45,734 nucleotides of DNA from DATCLA01 sp036564195 (GTDB taxonomy: Bacteria > Bacillota > UBA4882 > UBA8346), in the NCBI GenBank assembly GCA_036564195.1, contig DATCLA010000085.1, positions 1-45,734 on the forward strand, written 5' to 3'. The first letter of the stretch is position 1; the number at the start of each line of letters is the position of its first letter. The position numbers and the translations under genes were made by a program. The notes under the pieces are model-generated. The model worked only from the letters and a program-made list of their open reading frames with translations, searched no databases and had not been told where the DNA came from. This document shows positions 33,183-42,295 of this stretch, in pieces.

Positions 33183-34538
33183 ATGGGGGTTAACCCAGAA
33201 ACTAAAGTTGGAATTTTTACAGCCGGTGCACTCGTAGCCTTATTATCCTTGTTTTTCTGGTTAAACCGGGTTACCTTTATGCAAAAAGGCAGCGAAATCG
33301 ATATTGTTTTTGAGCGGATTGACGGCTTACGACCGGGCGCGCCCGTTAAGTATGTTGGAGTTGATGTCGGTAGGATTAGCTCAATTTTTTTTGAGGGAAA
33401 CCAGATCATTGTTAGAGTACATATCAACCAAGGCTTTAAGGTTCCTTTGACCAGCAAGGCCTTTATTGCCAGCGCCGGGGTAGTCGGAGATAAATATTTA
33501 GATCTCCACCCTTTAAAAGCCGGGGAACAGCCTCTCCCCGGTAATCGAATCCGGGGACAAACTCCGGCATCCTTGGAAGAGTTCTACAGCACCACTTATG
33601 AAGTGATGAATACGGTGAAACAGACGGTTGACTCTTTAAATAAATTACTCGCCGACCCGGCCTTGGCCGCTTCGATCAAAAATTCCCTGGCTAATATGGA
33701 GCAGTTGACCGCAACTGCGAATCAATTAATTAACCATAACCAGGCGGCGCTTAATACTTTGGTTCGCAACACTGCCTTGGCCTCGGCCGAATTGGCCCGG
33801 GCTAGCGCCACCGTTAACCAATTCTTAAATGGAATCGCCGCGAACGGCCAAACTGCCGCCGACCTCCAGGAAATACTGATTCATATTAAATCCGTCTCCA
33901 CCAACCTTGACAAGTTTACTGCAATTTTGGCAGATAACGGATGTGAAATCAGTACCCTGGCAGATGACGCCCATCAAACTATGGGCGCCATTAGCGGTGC
34001 CGCCCAATCAGTAACTAAAGCCGTTGATGCGGTTTCGTCCGGCCAGGGGAACGCTGCCAACTTAAAGCAGATCATTGGCCAAGCAGCTAATGCTGCCAAA
34101 AAAGTCAGTGTTTTGGTGAATAACTTTGAAAAAATGTCCCTCCATAACCAGGCTGGCCTCAGTTACCGCTCTGCGGATGCTGCGGATGAGCTTACGGCCA
34201 ATTATCAACTGGACTTAAATTTTGATGAGCAAAAGGCCATCCGTTTTAGCTGGGAAGATATTGGCCATGATAATCTGGCAACGCTTCAATATAACTTTAA
34301 AAAGCCTGCTTTTCACACCAGGGTAGGACTATACCGCAACCGGGTCGGAGTGGGGTTGGATTTAAAAACGCCTTTCAACCACACCCTCGGAATTGACCTT
34401 TGGGATACCCGCGACACCAATCTCGGCCTTACTTCCGACTGGAAGTTAAATGATTACTGGTCAATGCGGTTAGGTGCTTCTTCCGAATTGGAAGACCCTG
34501 ATACTCTTTGGAATGTGGGATTATGGCGTAAATTTTAA
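33183..34538 (+). CDS. mlaD: MCE-domain protein MlaD with C-terminal beta-barrel-like region
   Basis: This 451-residue protein is far longer than E. coli MlaD (183). One membrane anchor (residues 13-28) is followed by a single MCE domain (about 37-118, GLRPGAPVKYVGVDVGRISS to GVVGDKYLDLHP). Residues 135-325 are a long helical, Ala/Asn/Thr-rich stretch likely to form a coiled, tubular stalk. Residues 330-451 consist of eight or nine amphipathic beta-strands ending WRKF with a C-terminal Phe. Such a chain could span the periplasm and plug into the outer membrane, as reported for the diderm Firmicute Veillonella. GGGGG precedes ATG. It is the last gene of mlaEFD. Confidence 0.9.
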   Translation: MGVNPETKVGIFTAGALVALLSLFFWLNRVTFMQKGSEIDIVFERIDGLRPGAPVKYVGVDVGRISSIFFEGNQIIVRVHINQGFKVPLTSKAFIASAGVVGDKYLDLHPLKAGEQPLPGNRIRGQTPASLEEFYSTTYEVMNTVKQTVDSLNKLLADPALAASIKNSLANMEQLTATANQLINHNQAALNTLVRNTALASAELARASATVNQFLNGIAANGQTAADLQEILIHIKSVSTNLDKFTAILADNGCEISTLADDAHQTMGAISGAAQSVTKAVDAVSSGQGNAANLKQIIGQAANAAKKVSVLVNNFEKMSLHNQAGLSYRSADAADELTANYQLDLNFDEQKAIRFSWEDIGHDNLATLQYNFKKPAFHTRVGLYRNRVGVGLDLKTPFNHTLGIDLWDTRDTNLGLTSDWKLNDYWSMRLGASSELEDPDTLWNVGLWRKF

Positions 34539-34594
34539 GTCGGTCAAAGGATCAAACGACTAATAAGTTAATAATTGACAATTATGAAACTCCC

Positions 34595-35575
34595 TTAATC
34601 GACTGAAGCTTCAATAATTTCCCCGGAATAAACTCTAATCAACTGCCCTTCCGGGTTTTTCAACCACAGGCTTCCATCCCAGTCCAAATCCAGGGCCGTT
34701 CCGGTTAAGATTTTACCAAAGCCCTGATTGATGGTAACCTGTCGCCCTAAAGTGGCGGAATGTTGTCGGGCATAGTCGATCAGCTCTGCTATCTGTCCCT
34801 GCTGCCCCAATCCAAAATAACTTGCTTCAAACTCTTCCAGAAACCTCTGGAGGATTTTTTTACGGTCAAAGTCAACCGGTTTAATCATCCGTAATGAGGT
34901 CGCCTTATTTCGCAATTCAAGGGGAAAATCAGCCGGGCCGTGGTTAACGTTGAGGCCGATTCCAATAATTAAATAATTAACCCGGTCCATCTCCCCGTTT
35001 AACTCAGCTAAAATTCCCGCCAATTTAGCGCCGTGGTACATAAGATCATTAGGCCACTTTACCTGAACCTGGATTCCGGTAACCCGGTAAATCGCTCGGC
35101 TGAGAGTAACCGCAGTTAAAACTGTAATTACTGCTAATTCCGCAGTACTGATCCGCGGTCTTAAGATCAGACTAAACCATAAACCCAGCCCGGGCCGGGA
35201 ACTCCAGGTCCGGCCTAACCGCCCCCGGCCGCTGGTTTGGGACTCCGCCAGTACAATTGTTCCTTCGGTCGCTCCCTGCGCCGCCAGCTTCCGCGCCTGC
35301 AGATTTGTTGAACCGGTTTCCTTATGATAATCAATGGTTTGCCCAAACAGTTTTGTCTGTAATCCGGCTTTAATCTCAAATGGATGTAATGCTTTGGTTA
35401 AATTCAATAATTTATAGCCCCGGCGGGGAGCCGCTTCAATCAAATAACCAATCTCCCGCAACCGGCTGATCTGTTTCCAGACCCCGGCGCGGGTAATTCC
35501 GGCAGATTGAGCTAATTGTTCCCCGGAAACATATTCACCCTGGTTTGCTTTTAAAATTTGAATAATCTGTTCCAT
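34595..35575 (-). CDS. birA: Bifunctional biotin ligase/repressor
   Basis: BirA attaches biotin to carboxylase carrier domains and, in the long form, represses biotin genes. The 326-residue protein has an N-terminal winged helix (YVSGEQLAQSAGITRAGVWKQI), then the ligase domain with ETGSTNLQARKL, the biotinoyl-AMP loop SGRGRLGRTW, VKWPNDLMY and IIGIGLNVNHG. It is therefore the regulatory type. GGAGG fixes the start at 35575. It is convergent with mlaD and lies 74 bases after panD. Confidence 0.95.
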   Translation of the reverse strand: MEQIIQILKANQGEYVSGEQLAQSAGITRAGVWKQISRLREIGYLIEAAPRRGYKLLNLTKALHPFEIKAGLQTKLFGQTIDYHKETGSTNLQARKLAAQGATEGTIVLAESQTSGRGRLGRTWSSRPGLGLWFSLILRPRISTAELAVITVLTAVTLSRAIYRVTGIQVQVKWPNDLMYHGAKLAGILAELNGEMDRVNYLIIGIGLNVNHGPADFPLELRNKATSLRMIKPVDFDRKKILQRFLEEFEASYFGLGQQGQIAELIDYARQHSATLGRQVTINQGFGKILTGTALDLDWDGSLWLKNPEGQLIRVYSGEIIEASVD

Positions 35576-35649
35576 GGTTGCCCCTCCTCCTTTCATTATA
35601 GCTTAAGGAGGGCGAATCTGCTAAAAATTTTAATAACAGCCTGTTTTAA

Positions 35650-36006
35650 CTACTCCTGGTCAATCAGGCGGTTGGCATCATCAACATGAACAATAACGGG
35701 CCGCCAGTTTGCCCCTTCACTTTCAGTGACTATTCCGTAGCTTAGGATAATTATCAAATCTCCCGGTTCGGCCAGCCGGGCCGCAGCACCGTTAAGGCAG
35801 ACTGTCCCGGAACCGGGCTCACCGGCAATGGCATAAGTCTCAAACCGTTGTCCATTATTGATATTTACCACCTGAACCAGCTCATATTCAAGAATCTTCG
35901 CTGCTTGTAACAATTCAGCATCAATCGTAATACTTCCTGCATAATTCAAGTTCGTCCCGGTTACCGTTGCCCGGTGTATTTTCGACTTACATAATTGGCG
36001 CAGCAT
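35650..36006 (-). CDS. panD: Aspartate 1-decarboxylase precursor
   Basis: PanD makes beta-alanine for pantothenate. The 118-residue proenzyme self-cleaves at Gly24-Ser25 in LNYAGSITID, leaving a pyruvoyl group on the new Ser N-terminus. The N-terminal KSKIHRATVTG (with Lys9), the later NGAAARLAEPGD and IILSYG are conserved. It overlaps the end of panC by 20 bases. Confidence 0.97.
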   Translation of the reverse strand: MLRQLCKSKIHRATVTGTNLNYAGSITIDAELLQAAKILEYELVQVVNINNGQRFETYAIAGEPGSGTVCLNGAAARLAEPGDLIIILSYGIVTESEGANWRPVIVHVDDANRLIDQE

Positions 36007-36868
36007 CTTGATTCACCTCGTTATCAATCCGGTAAACCCGGTTGTCAATCAGGCGGGTTCGGCCGATCTTAACAGCCAGGGCAATTAATACCTCACCTTG
36101 AAGCCTCGGTAGCGGTTGTAACGTCCGACTGTCCAAGATCTCGAGGTAGTCCAAGACCGCCAGCGGTTCCGCCGCCACTACCTGCAGTAAGCGGTTTCTT
36201 AACGGTTCCGTTGCCACTAACCCCTGAGCAATTAAGGTTTCCGCCTCATTAAGAACTCTCACCAATACCAGGGCCGCCTGGCGCTCTGCAGCATTTAGGT
36301 AAATGTTCCGTGAGCTTAAGGCCAATCCGTCCGGTTCGCGGACAATCGGACATCCCACTATCTGCACTTCCAGGTTTAAGTCCTTGACCATCTGCCGGAT
36401 AACCCGCAACTGCTGGGCGTCTTTCTCCCCAAAATAGGCCCGTCTGGCACCGGTTAGATTAAACAGTTTCAGGACTACTGTCGCTACCCCGCGAAAATGG
36501 CCGGGGCGCTTGGTGCCGCATAAGCCTTGGGAAAGCCCGGTCACCTCTACAAAAGTTTGGAATCCTTCCGGATACATTGCGGATGGCTCCGGGATAAACA
36601 ACCAGTCAACTTTAGCGGACTCCGCTATGTCCCGGTCCCGGGCTTCATCCCGAGGATAGGTAGCATAGTCCTCATTGGGCCCAAATTGAGTCGGATTCAC
36701 AAACAGACTGACCACCACCAGATCATTTTCGGCTCTGGCTTGCCGCATCAAAGCTAAATGCCCCTCATGAAAGTAACCCATGGTTGGTACCAGCCCAATC
36801 TGTTTGCCTGCCGCTCTGGCTTGTTGCACCAACTGTTTTAACTCTTCTACCTGCCTGACTACAATCAC
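35987..36868 (-). CDS. panC: Pantothenate synthetase
   Basis: PanC joins pantoate and beta-alanine with ATP to form pantothenate. The 293-residue protein has the HIGH-type motif PTMGYFHEGHLAL, FVNPTQFGPNEDYATYPR, the AYFGEKDAQQLRVI region and the KMSKS-equivalent LALSSRN. It begins with GTG after AAAGGAGG and overlaps the panB stop as GTGA. The frame is open to 36910 but lacks a ribosome-binding site there. Confidence 0.97.
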   Translation of the reverse strand: MIVVRQVEELKQLVQQARAAGKQIGLVPTMGYFHEGHLALMRQARAENDLVVVSLFVNPTQFGPNEDYATYPRDEARDRDIAESAKVDWLFIPEPSAMYPEGFQTFVEVTGLSQGLCGTKRPGHFRGVATVVLKLFNLTGARRAYFGEKDAQQLRVIRQMVKDLNLEVQIVGCPIVREPDGLALSSRNIYLNAAERQAALVLVRVLNEAETLIAQGLVATEPLRNRLLQVVAAEPLAVLDYLEILDSRTLQPLPRLQGEVLIALAVKIGRTRLIDNRVYRIDNEVNQDAAPIM

Positions 36869-37734
36869 GCCTGTTCCTCCTTTTGATCGGTTTCCTCTAA
36901 ATACCGGCAAAAAAGTTCATATTCATCCGGCGCCATGCGCCGCGTGTGAGCGGTTTCGGGAAATTTCCCTTCCCGGACCTCGCTACAATATTGACAGACC
37001 GCTGCGCTGACCAGCGGCCCCATTTCGGCATAAACTTTATTATGCCGAGGCCGGAATTCAGGATTGAACCCCAGCAGGTCATGGAATACCAGGACCTGCC
37101 CGTCACAGGCCGGTCCGGAGCCAATCCCAATCGTCGGTACCTTTAGGCGTTCCGTAATCGCTGCAGCAACTTCCCAGGGGACTAATTCCAGCACTAAACC
37201 GCAAATTCCCGCCGCTTCCAGACGTAAAGCGACGTCAACCAGTTTTCCTCCTTGCGCTGCAGTTTTGCCCTGAAAGAAAGCGCCGCCCAATTGATGGACT
37301 GATTGCGGGGTAAATCCCAGGTGACCAAAGACCGGAATTCCGGCAGTGACGATTTGGGCGACCGTCTCGGCATATTCAGCGCCACCCTCAAGTTTGACTG
37401 CCTGTGCCCCGGCTTCCTGCAACAACCGGCCGGCATTGGCAACTGCCAAAGCGGGAGAGACCTGATAGGACATAAACGGTAAATCCGCAACAACCAGTGC
37501 GTTTTTAGCGCCACGGACTACTGCTTTGGTATGATGGATCATATCCTCCATGGTGACCGCCACAGTGTTTTCATACCCTAATACTGTCATACCCAAGCTG
37601 TCGCCCACTAAAATCAGGTCGACTCCGGCAGTATCCACCAGCTTGGCGCTGGGGTAATCATAGGCGGTAAGCATCACTATCTTCTGCCCGTCCCGTTTCA
37701 GTTTTCGTATGGTTGCTGTGGTAATCCGGCTCAT
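36865..37734 (-). CDS. panB: 3-methyl-2-oxobutanoate hydroxymethyltransferase
   Basis: PanB catalyses the first step of pantoate synthesis, transferring a hydroxymethyl group from methylene-THF to ketoisovalerate. The 289-residue TIM-barrel protein contains MLTAYDYPSAKLVD, LVGDSLGMTVLGYENT, KLEGGAEYA, GHLGFTPQSVHQLGG and IGIGSGPACDGQVLV. It is the first gene of panB-panC-panD, all overlapping. A TATAGT -10-like sequence at 37770-37775 (minus strand) may belong to its promoter. Confidence 0.97.
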   Translation of the reverse strand: MSRITTATIRKLKRDGQKIVMLTAYDYPSAKLVDTAGVDLILVGDSLGMTVLGYENTVAVTMEDMIHHTKAVVRGAKNALVVADLPFMSYQVSPALAVANAGRLLQEAGAQAVKLEGGAEYAETVAQIVTAGIPVFGHLGFTPQSVHQLGGAFFQGKTAAQGGKLVDVALRLEAAGICGLVLELVPWEVAAAITERLKVPTIGIGSGPACDGQVLVFHDLLGFNPEFRPRHNKVYAEMGPLVSAAVCQYCSEVREGKFPETAHTRRMAPDEYELFCRYLEETDQKEEQA

Positions 37735-37825
37735 TTTTTGTACACCTCTGCAAGTTTCTGGTAAATTAGACTATATTTTACAATTAAAAACCTTAAAAAG
37801 TAAACCCCTCCGGAAACCGGCCGCT

Positions 37826-37981
37826 TTGATCATAAGCATCCTTAATCCGGCAGGAACGGCGGAACTATGGCAGGTCAAGGGTGACCCAGAATCCTGTGCC
37901 GTGGTTTGGGAAGTGGCGCGACGCCTTAAAAAGCACCGACTGCGAAGGAAGAGCTTTAGAGATTTAAAGAATTTATTGTAA
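37826..37981 (+). other. Possible short ORF of unknown identity, divergent from panB
   Basis: A plus-strand frame without stops ends at TAA 37979. From the TTG at 37826 it encodes 51 residues with a basic tail (VARRLKKHRLRRKSFRDL). Codon composition looks protein-like, but no convincing Shine-Dalgarno is present and I recognise no family. The same DNA also contains a GGTCA/TGACC hairpin, so it could instead be part of a panB leader on the other strand. The region 37982-38074 shows nothing I can name. Confidence 0.2.
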
Positions 37982-38074
37982 TAGAAGCGCTAAGCGTAGC
38001 GAGAAGTTTGTTTTTAAGGATTATGTCAAACAACCGTTCTCCTAACAAAAATCTGAGCTAAATCAAGAAAGTAC

Positions 38075-38099
38075 AAAAAAACCTTCCCAACCAGGAAGG
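38075..38099 (-). terminator. Rho-independent terminator downstream of folB
   Basis: A 6-bp stem (ccttcc / ggaagg) with a 6-nt loop is followed on the minus strand by seven T. It lies about 165 bases beyond the folB stop, so the transcript carries a long untranslated segment before it. Confidence 0.75.
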
Positions 38100-38235
38100 C
38101 AACTCTACCCACAATCTTAAATTAAGCCCAGTCAGTTACAAACGGGCAAGTTCCCTCCGGTTAGCCGATTTCAACTTTAGAGGTCCGGTTCACCACTGGT
38201 ACCGGTCTGGAAAACGGTTATCCGTCTCTCCTATA
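38100..38235 (-). ncRNA. Candidate structured RNA between folB and its terminator
   Basis: On the minus strand this gap holds several local hairpins (ACGG-ATAA-CCGT; CCGGT / ACCGG around an 11-nt loop; CGG-CTAA-CCG). It runs into a good terminator and encodes no plausible protein. A TATATA sequence at 38233-38238 could be a -10. It matches no riboswitch or T-box consensus that I can recall. It may be a folB 3' UTR or a separate small RNA of about 160 bases. Confidence 0.25.
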
Positions 38236-38265
38236 TATGCTTTTAAATTTTACCGGAAAAACCCC

Positions 38266-38628
38266 TTAACGGCTGTCGCTAATCTCAAACTCCACCGTCT
38301 CCAGCAACCCTCCTACCGGAGGCTGGGGTTTACGGACCCGGACCGTGATCCGGTTAATATTATAAGTGTCGCGAATGCGGTTTAAAATAGCAGTTCCCAG
38401 CGCTTCGATGAGACGGAACTGTTCGGTTTCGACAATCTTTTTCACTAGGGTATAGACTTCGCTATAATTAATGGTTTGGGCCAGCACATCGTTCTTTCCG
38501 GCCAGCGTCAGATCGGTATACAACTCCACGTCGACTTCGATCTTTTGGCCTAATTGCTGTTCTCCGGCAGTTACTCCATGATATCCGTAAAAAACCATAT
38601 TTTTAAGTAATAGACGGGTCGTTGTCAT
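38266..38628 (-). CDS. folB: Dihydroneopterin aldolase
   Basis: FolB cleaves dihydroneopterin to the pterin precursor of folate. The 120-residue protein has LLLKNMVFYGYHGVTAGEQQ with the catalytic Glu/Tyr region, INYSEVYTLVKK and RVRKPQPPVGG with the conserved Lys. The ATG at 38628 is preceded by a weak AAGG. No folK, folP or folE is adjacent, so this is an isolated copy of a usually clustered gene. Confidence 0.95.
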   Translation of the reverse strand: MTTTRLLLKNMVFYGYHGVTAGEQQLGQKIEVDVELYTDLTLAGKNDVLAQTINYSEVYTLVKKIVETEQFRLIEALGTAILNRIRDTYNINRITVRVRKPQPPVGGLLETVEFEISDSR

Positions 38629-38765
38629 CAATAGTCGCCTTGCCTCTGTATCAATCTTAATTTAAGAATTCCTTTCAATTTTAACCTATTTTATCCATCT
38701 TGGGAAGGGAGAGATCTATTTTTAAAGTTGAATATTGCTGTTATTTTACTTTTTGATGGCACGGA

Positions 38766-38794
38766 TTGACAAACCCCATCCAAAAAAGTAGAAT
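38766..38794 (+). promoter_or_regulatory. Vegetative promoter of nadABC
   Basis: A perfect -35 TTGACA and a -10 TAGAAT (five of six) are separated by exactly 17 bases, 34 bases upstream of the nadA start. No clear NiaR or NrtR operator was recognised. Confidence 0.8.
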
Positions 38795-38827
38795 TAGAAT
38801 AAATTATTTTACGGGGGTCAGTTCGTA

Positions 38828-39754
38828 GTGACTATAAATACCGATTCCGCAGCCATTGCCGAGATCAACCGGCTCCGTGCTGAACGTGATGCCATTATTT
38901 TAGCGCATAACTACCAAAATGACGAAATTCAAGCCCTGGCAGATTTGGTGGGTGATTCATTGGCTTTAAGTCAAGCCGCAGCTAAAACCTGTGCCAAAGT
39001 AATTGTCTTTTGCGGGGTCCATTTTATGGCGGAAAGCGCTGCGATCTTAGCTCCGGATAAGACCGTTTTATTACCGGATGCAACCGCCGGTTGTCCCATG
39101 GCGGATATGGCTGAAGCTGAAACCGTCCTCAAGTGGCGGGAGACTTATCCGCAGGCAGCGGTCGTAACTTATATCAATTCTTCAGCCGCCGTGAAGGCAG
39201 TCAGTGATTATTGTTGTACTTCCGCCAATGCTGTTACCTTAGTAAAGAACATCCCGGAACGGGAGATTATTTTTCTGCCTGATCAAAACTTAGGCCGATA
39301 TGTGGCAAAGCAAGTTCCGGAAAAGACCATTCACCTCTGGCCCGGGTATTGTCTGACCCATCACCGGGTAACCGGCGCGGCAGTCCGGGAAGCTAAAGAA
39401 TTGCACCCTGGGGCAGAAGTAGTGGTTCACCCCGAATGCCGGGAAGAAGTGGTAGCCGCAGCTGATTTTGTCGGTAGCACCTCTCAAATCATTCAATACG
39501 TAAGGCAATCCCCGACACAAACTTTTATTATCGGCACTGAAATGGGGGTTTTATACAGCATCAAAAAGGAAAATCCTTCTAAAACCTTTTACCTGCTCAA
39601 TCCGGGATTGATCTGTCCCAACATGAAGCAAACCACTATTAGCAAGGTTTTAACAGCTTTAAAGGAGTTGTGCCCGGTGATTACAGTTACCCCTGAGATC
39701 CGGACCAAAACCCGCCGAGCCTTGGAACGCATGCTACAGTACACCTCCTCTTAA
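38828..39754 (+). CDS. nadA: Quinolinate synthase
   Basis: NadA condenses iminoaspartate with dihydroxyacetone phosphate to quinolinate using a [4Fe-4S] cluster. The 308-residue protein has ILAHNYQNDEIQALAD, GVHFMAESA, and the three cluster cysteines in SDYCCTSANAV, HPECREEV and NPGLICPNMKQTT. It starts with GTG after GGGGG. It opens the nadA-nadB-nadC operon, the de novo route to NAD from aspartate. Confidence 0.97.
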   Translation: MTINTDSAAIAEINRLRAERDAIILAHNYQNDEIQALADLVGDSLALSQAAAKTCAKVIVFCGVHFMAESAAILAPDKTVLLPDATAGCPMADMAEAETVLKWRETYPQAAVVTYINSSAAVKAVSDYCCTSANAVTLVKNIPEREIIFLPDQNLGRYVAKQVPEKTIHLWPGYCLTHHRVTGAAVREAKELHPGAEVVVHPECREEVVAAADFVGSTSQIIQYVRQSPTQTFIIGTEMGVLYSIKKENPSKTFYLLNPGLICPNMKQTTISKVLTALKELCPVITVTPEIRTKTRRALERMLQYTSS

Positions 39755-39852
39755 ACTCTGCACGGCTTAACCGAATCCCGTAACACCAAATCCGAGTGGG
39801 GTTATGGGGTTATTTTTACATTCAGATTAACGCTCAATTTACCGGAGGAAAA

Positions 39853-41439
39853 ATGCTTACTTCATTTCCAACCACATTACCGTCACTAACCGATTCTGCT
39901 TCCTGTATTATTATCGGTAGTGGCGTCGCCGGTTTAACTACTGCTTTAGAATTGAGCCGGGATCAACGGGTAATCCTGATTACCAAAGCGGCTTTAAGCG
40001 AAAGTAATACTACTTATGCTCAGGGTGGAATTGCCTCCGCTTTGGGAGTACAGGATTCACCGGAACTGCATTACCAGGATACGATGATGGCCGGCGCCGG
40101 CCTGTGCAACTCCGAGGCCGTCTTAACTCTGGTCTATGACGGTCCGGAAAAAGTCCGCGATTTAATCCGGCTGGGAACCCCTTTTGACCGGGTTAACGGC
40201 GAAATTTCCTTGACCCGAGAAGCCGCCCACAGCCGCTCTCGGATCCTCCATGCCGATGGTGATGCTACCGGTCGGGCCATCTCCCATACCTTGATTAAAA
40301 AAGTCCATGAGGCCAACATCACAGTTTACGAGGATCATTTTGCCCTTGCCCTGGTAACTAAGGCTGGCTGTTGCTGCGGTGTAGTTACTGTTTCCCGCCA
40401 GCAATTCAATTTATTCTTAAGCCCGGCAGTGGTCCTCTGTACCGGGGGATTGGGACAGATCTATGGCAAAACCACCAATCCTTCCATTGCTACCGGTGAA
40501 GGAATGCACTTGGCCTATCTTGCCGGTGCCAAACTCCGCGACTTGGAGTTTGTGCAGTTTCATCCTACCGCTTTGGATCTACCGGGGGCACCGCCCTTTC
40601 TGATTTCCGAAACCGTTCGTGGCGAAGGTGCAATTCTACTCAATAGTTTCGGCGAACGTTTTATGCCGAAATATCACTCCTTGGCTGAGCTGGCTCCTCG
40701 TGATGTGGTAGCCCGGGCTATTTTTTCGGAACTTACCAAGAATAATACGGCAGCGGTATATCTGGATTTATCCCGAATTTCCACTGCGACAATCCGCCAA
40801 AGGTTTCCCCATATCTATGAAACCTGTTTACAATACGGCCTGGATATCACTGCCGAACCTATTCCGGTTGCCCCGGCCGCCCATTATATGATGGGCGGAG
40901 TCGTTACCGATCTTAACGCCCAAACCGAAGTCCCAGGGTTATATGCTGCCGGAGAAGTGGCTTCCACTGGCGTTCACGGTGCCAACCGTTTGGCCAGCAA
41001 TTCCCTGCTGGAAGGGTTAGTCTTTGGAAGCCGCGCCGCCGCTCAAATTCGGTGCACTTCCCCTACTATCCCCAAGCCGGACACTGATTTGCAAATCCAT
41101 TACCCGCCGCTGCTTACCGAATATGCCAATCTGCAACAAGATTACGCTCTGCTGCGTGATTTGAACGACCAATATTTGGGCATTGTTCGGGACGCCCCGG
41201 GATTAGCTACAGCCCTGGAAAGTCTAAATTCGTTTCACCGGACCAACCCGACTTTTGAACCTGACCCTCATTATTTTGAGTTGCAACATATGATTGGCCT
41301 AACAAAGTTAATGTTTCAGGCCGCTTTAACCCGTACCGAAAGCCGGGGCGGCCATTACCGCCGTGACTACCCTGAACCTACCGACCACTGGCGGAAACAT
41401 CTTACTTTTCAAAATTCAATCATGGAGGCAGTCGAATGA
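39853..41439 (+). CDS. nadB: L-aspartate oxidase
   Basis: NadB is a flavoprotein that oxidises aspartate to iminoaspartate for NadA; in anaerobes fumarate is the likely electron acceptor. The 528-residue protein has the FAD-binding IIIGSGVAGLTTALEL, the TYAQGGIASALG motif, RILHADGDATGRAI, FVQFHPTAL, and GVHGANRLASNSLLEGLVFG. GGAGGAAAA before ATG 39853 fixes the start within a longer frame. It overlaps nadC by four bases. Confidence 0.97.
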   Translation: MLTSFPTTLPSLTDSASCIIIGSGVAGLTTALELSRDQRVILITKAALSESNTTYAQGGIASALGVQDSPELHYQDTMMAGAGLCNSEAVLTLVYDGPEKVRDLIRLGTPFDRVNGEISLTREAAHSRSRILHADGDATGRAISHTLIKKVHEANITVYEDHFALALVTKAGCCCGVVTVSRQQFNLFLSPAVVLCTGGLGQIYGKTTNPSIATGEGMHLAYLAGAKLRDLEFVQFHPTALDLPGAPPFLISETVRGEGAILLNSFGERFMPKYHSLAELAPRDVVARAIFSELTKNNTAAVYLDLSRISTATIRQRFPHIYETCLQYGLDITAEPIPVAPAAHYMMGGVVTDLNAQTEVPGLYAAGEVASTGVHGANRLASNSLLEGLVFGSRAAAQIRCTSPTIPKPDTDLQIHYPPLLTEYANLQQDYALLRDLNDQYLGIVRDAPGLATALESLNSFHRTNPTFEPDPHYFELQHMIGLTKLMFQAALTRTESRGGHYRRDYPEPTDHWRKHLTFQNSIMEAVE

Positions 41440-42269
41440 ACCGTCTTACCCTAATCGATATCATTAACCGAGCCTTACAGGAAGATCTCGCTTCCGGAGA
41501 CATCACTTCGGAAGCAATCTTCGAAACCGATTTTCAAGTCCGGGCAAATTTTGTCGCCAAATCCTCCGGAGTGCTGGCTGGTTTTCCCGTGGCCGCCGCT
41601 GTCTTTGAACAACTTGATCCGAAAGTAATATATTATAGTAAAGTACCGGAAGGCAACCGGGTAGCCCCAGGAGATATCATCGGAGAAGTTACCGGTCCGA
41701 TCCGCGCCATTCTGGGGGGGGAACGCGTTGCCCTGAACTTTTTGCAACGGCTATCGGGAATTGCTACCCAAACCGCTAATTTGGTCAGACTGATTGAAGG
41801 TTATCCCGCCCGGATTACCGACACCCGCAAAACTACTCCGGGGTTGCGCCAATTAGAAAAATACGCCGTTCGCCAAGGTGGGGGTTTTAACCACCGTTTT
41901 AATTTAGCGGATGCGGTTCTGATTAAAGATAACCATATTGCGGCCTGTGGCTCAATCCGTGAAGCAGTGGCCCGAGCCAGGTTACACTCCCCACATACCA
42001 TGCGGATCGAAGTAGAAGTCGAAAATGAAACCCAAGTTCGTGAAGCTCTAGAGGCTAAGGCCGACATTATCATGCTGGATAATATGGCTTGTGACGAAAT
42101 GACCCGGATGGTGAAGTTAATCAACCACCGCGCCCTTGTTGAAGCCTCCGGAAACATCAATGAGAATACTATCAAAAGCGTGGCTGCTACCGGAGTGGAT
42201 CTGATCTCGGTTGGCGCAATCACTCATTCGGTTAAAGCTTTGGATATCAGCCTGAAGATTTATAGTTAA
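41436..42269 (+). CDS. nadC: Nicotinate-nucleotide pyrophosphorylase (carboxylating)
   Basis: NadC converts quinolinate and PRPP to nicotinate mononucleotide. The 277-residue protein shows EDLASGDITSEAI, the LNFLQRLSGIATQT block, RITDTRKTTPGLRQLEKYAV, GGFNHRFNLADAVLIKDNHI and VEVENETQVREAL. It starts within the nadB stop (ATGA) and ends the operon at a strong terminator. Confidence 0.97.
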   Translation: MNRLTLIDIINRALQEDLASGDITSEAIFETDFQVRANFVAKSSGVLAGFPVAAAVFEQLDPKVIYYSKVPEGNRVAPGDIIGEVTGPIRAILGGERVALNFLQRLSGIATQTANLVRLIEGYPARITDTRKTTPGLRQLEKYAVRQGGGFNHRFNLADAVLIKDNHIAACGSIREAVARARLHSPHTMRIEVEVENETQVREALEAKADIIMLDNMACDEMTRMVKLINHRALVEASGNINENTIKSVAATGVDLISVGAITHSVKALDISLKIYS

Positions 42270-42295
42270 TCTTTTCGGACTATGCCGAATATAGT

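Noticed and set aside
38100..38235. T-box or folate riboswitch
   Set aside because: The T-box AGGGTGGNACC core is absent, no tetrahydrofolate aptamer core is seen, and the segment is downstream of folB.
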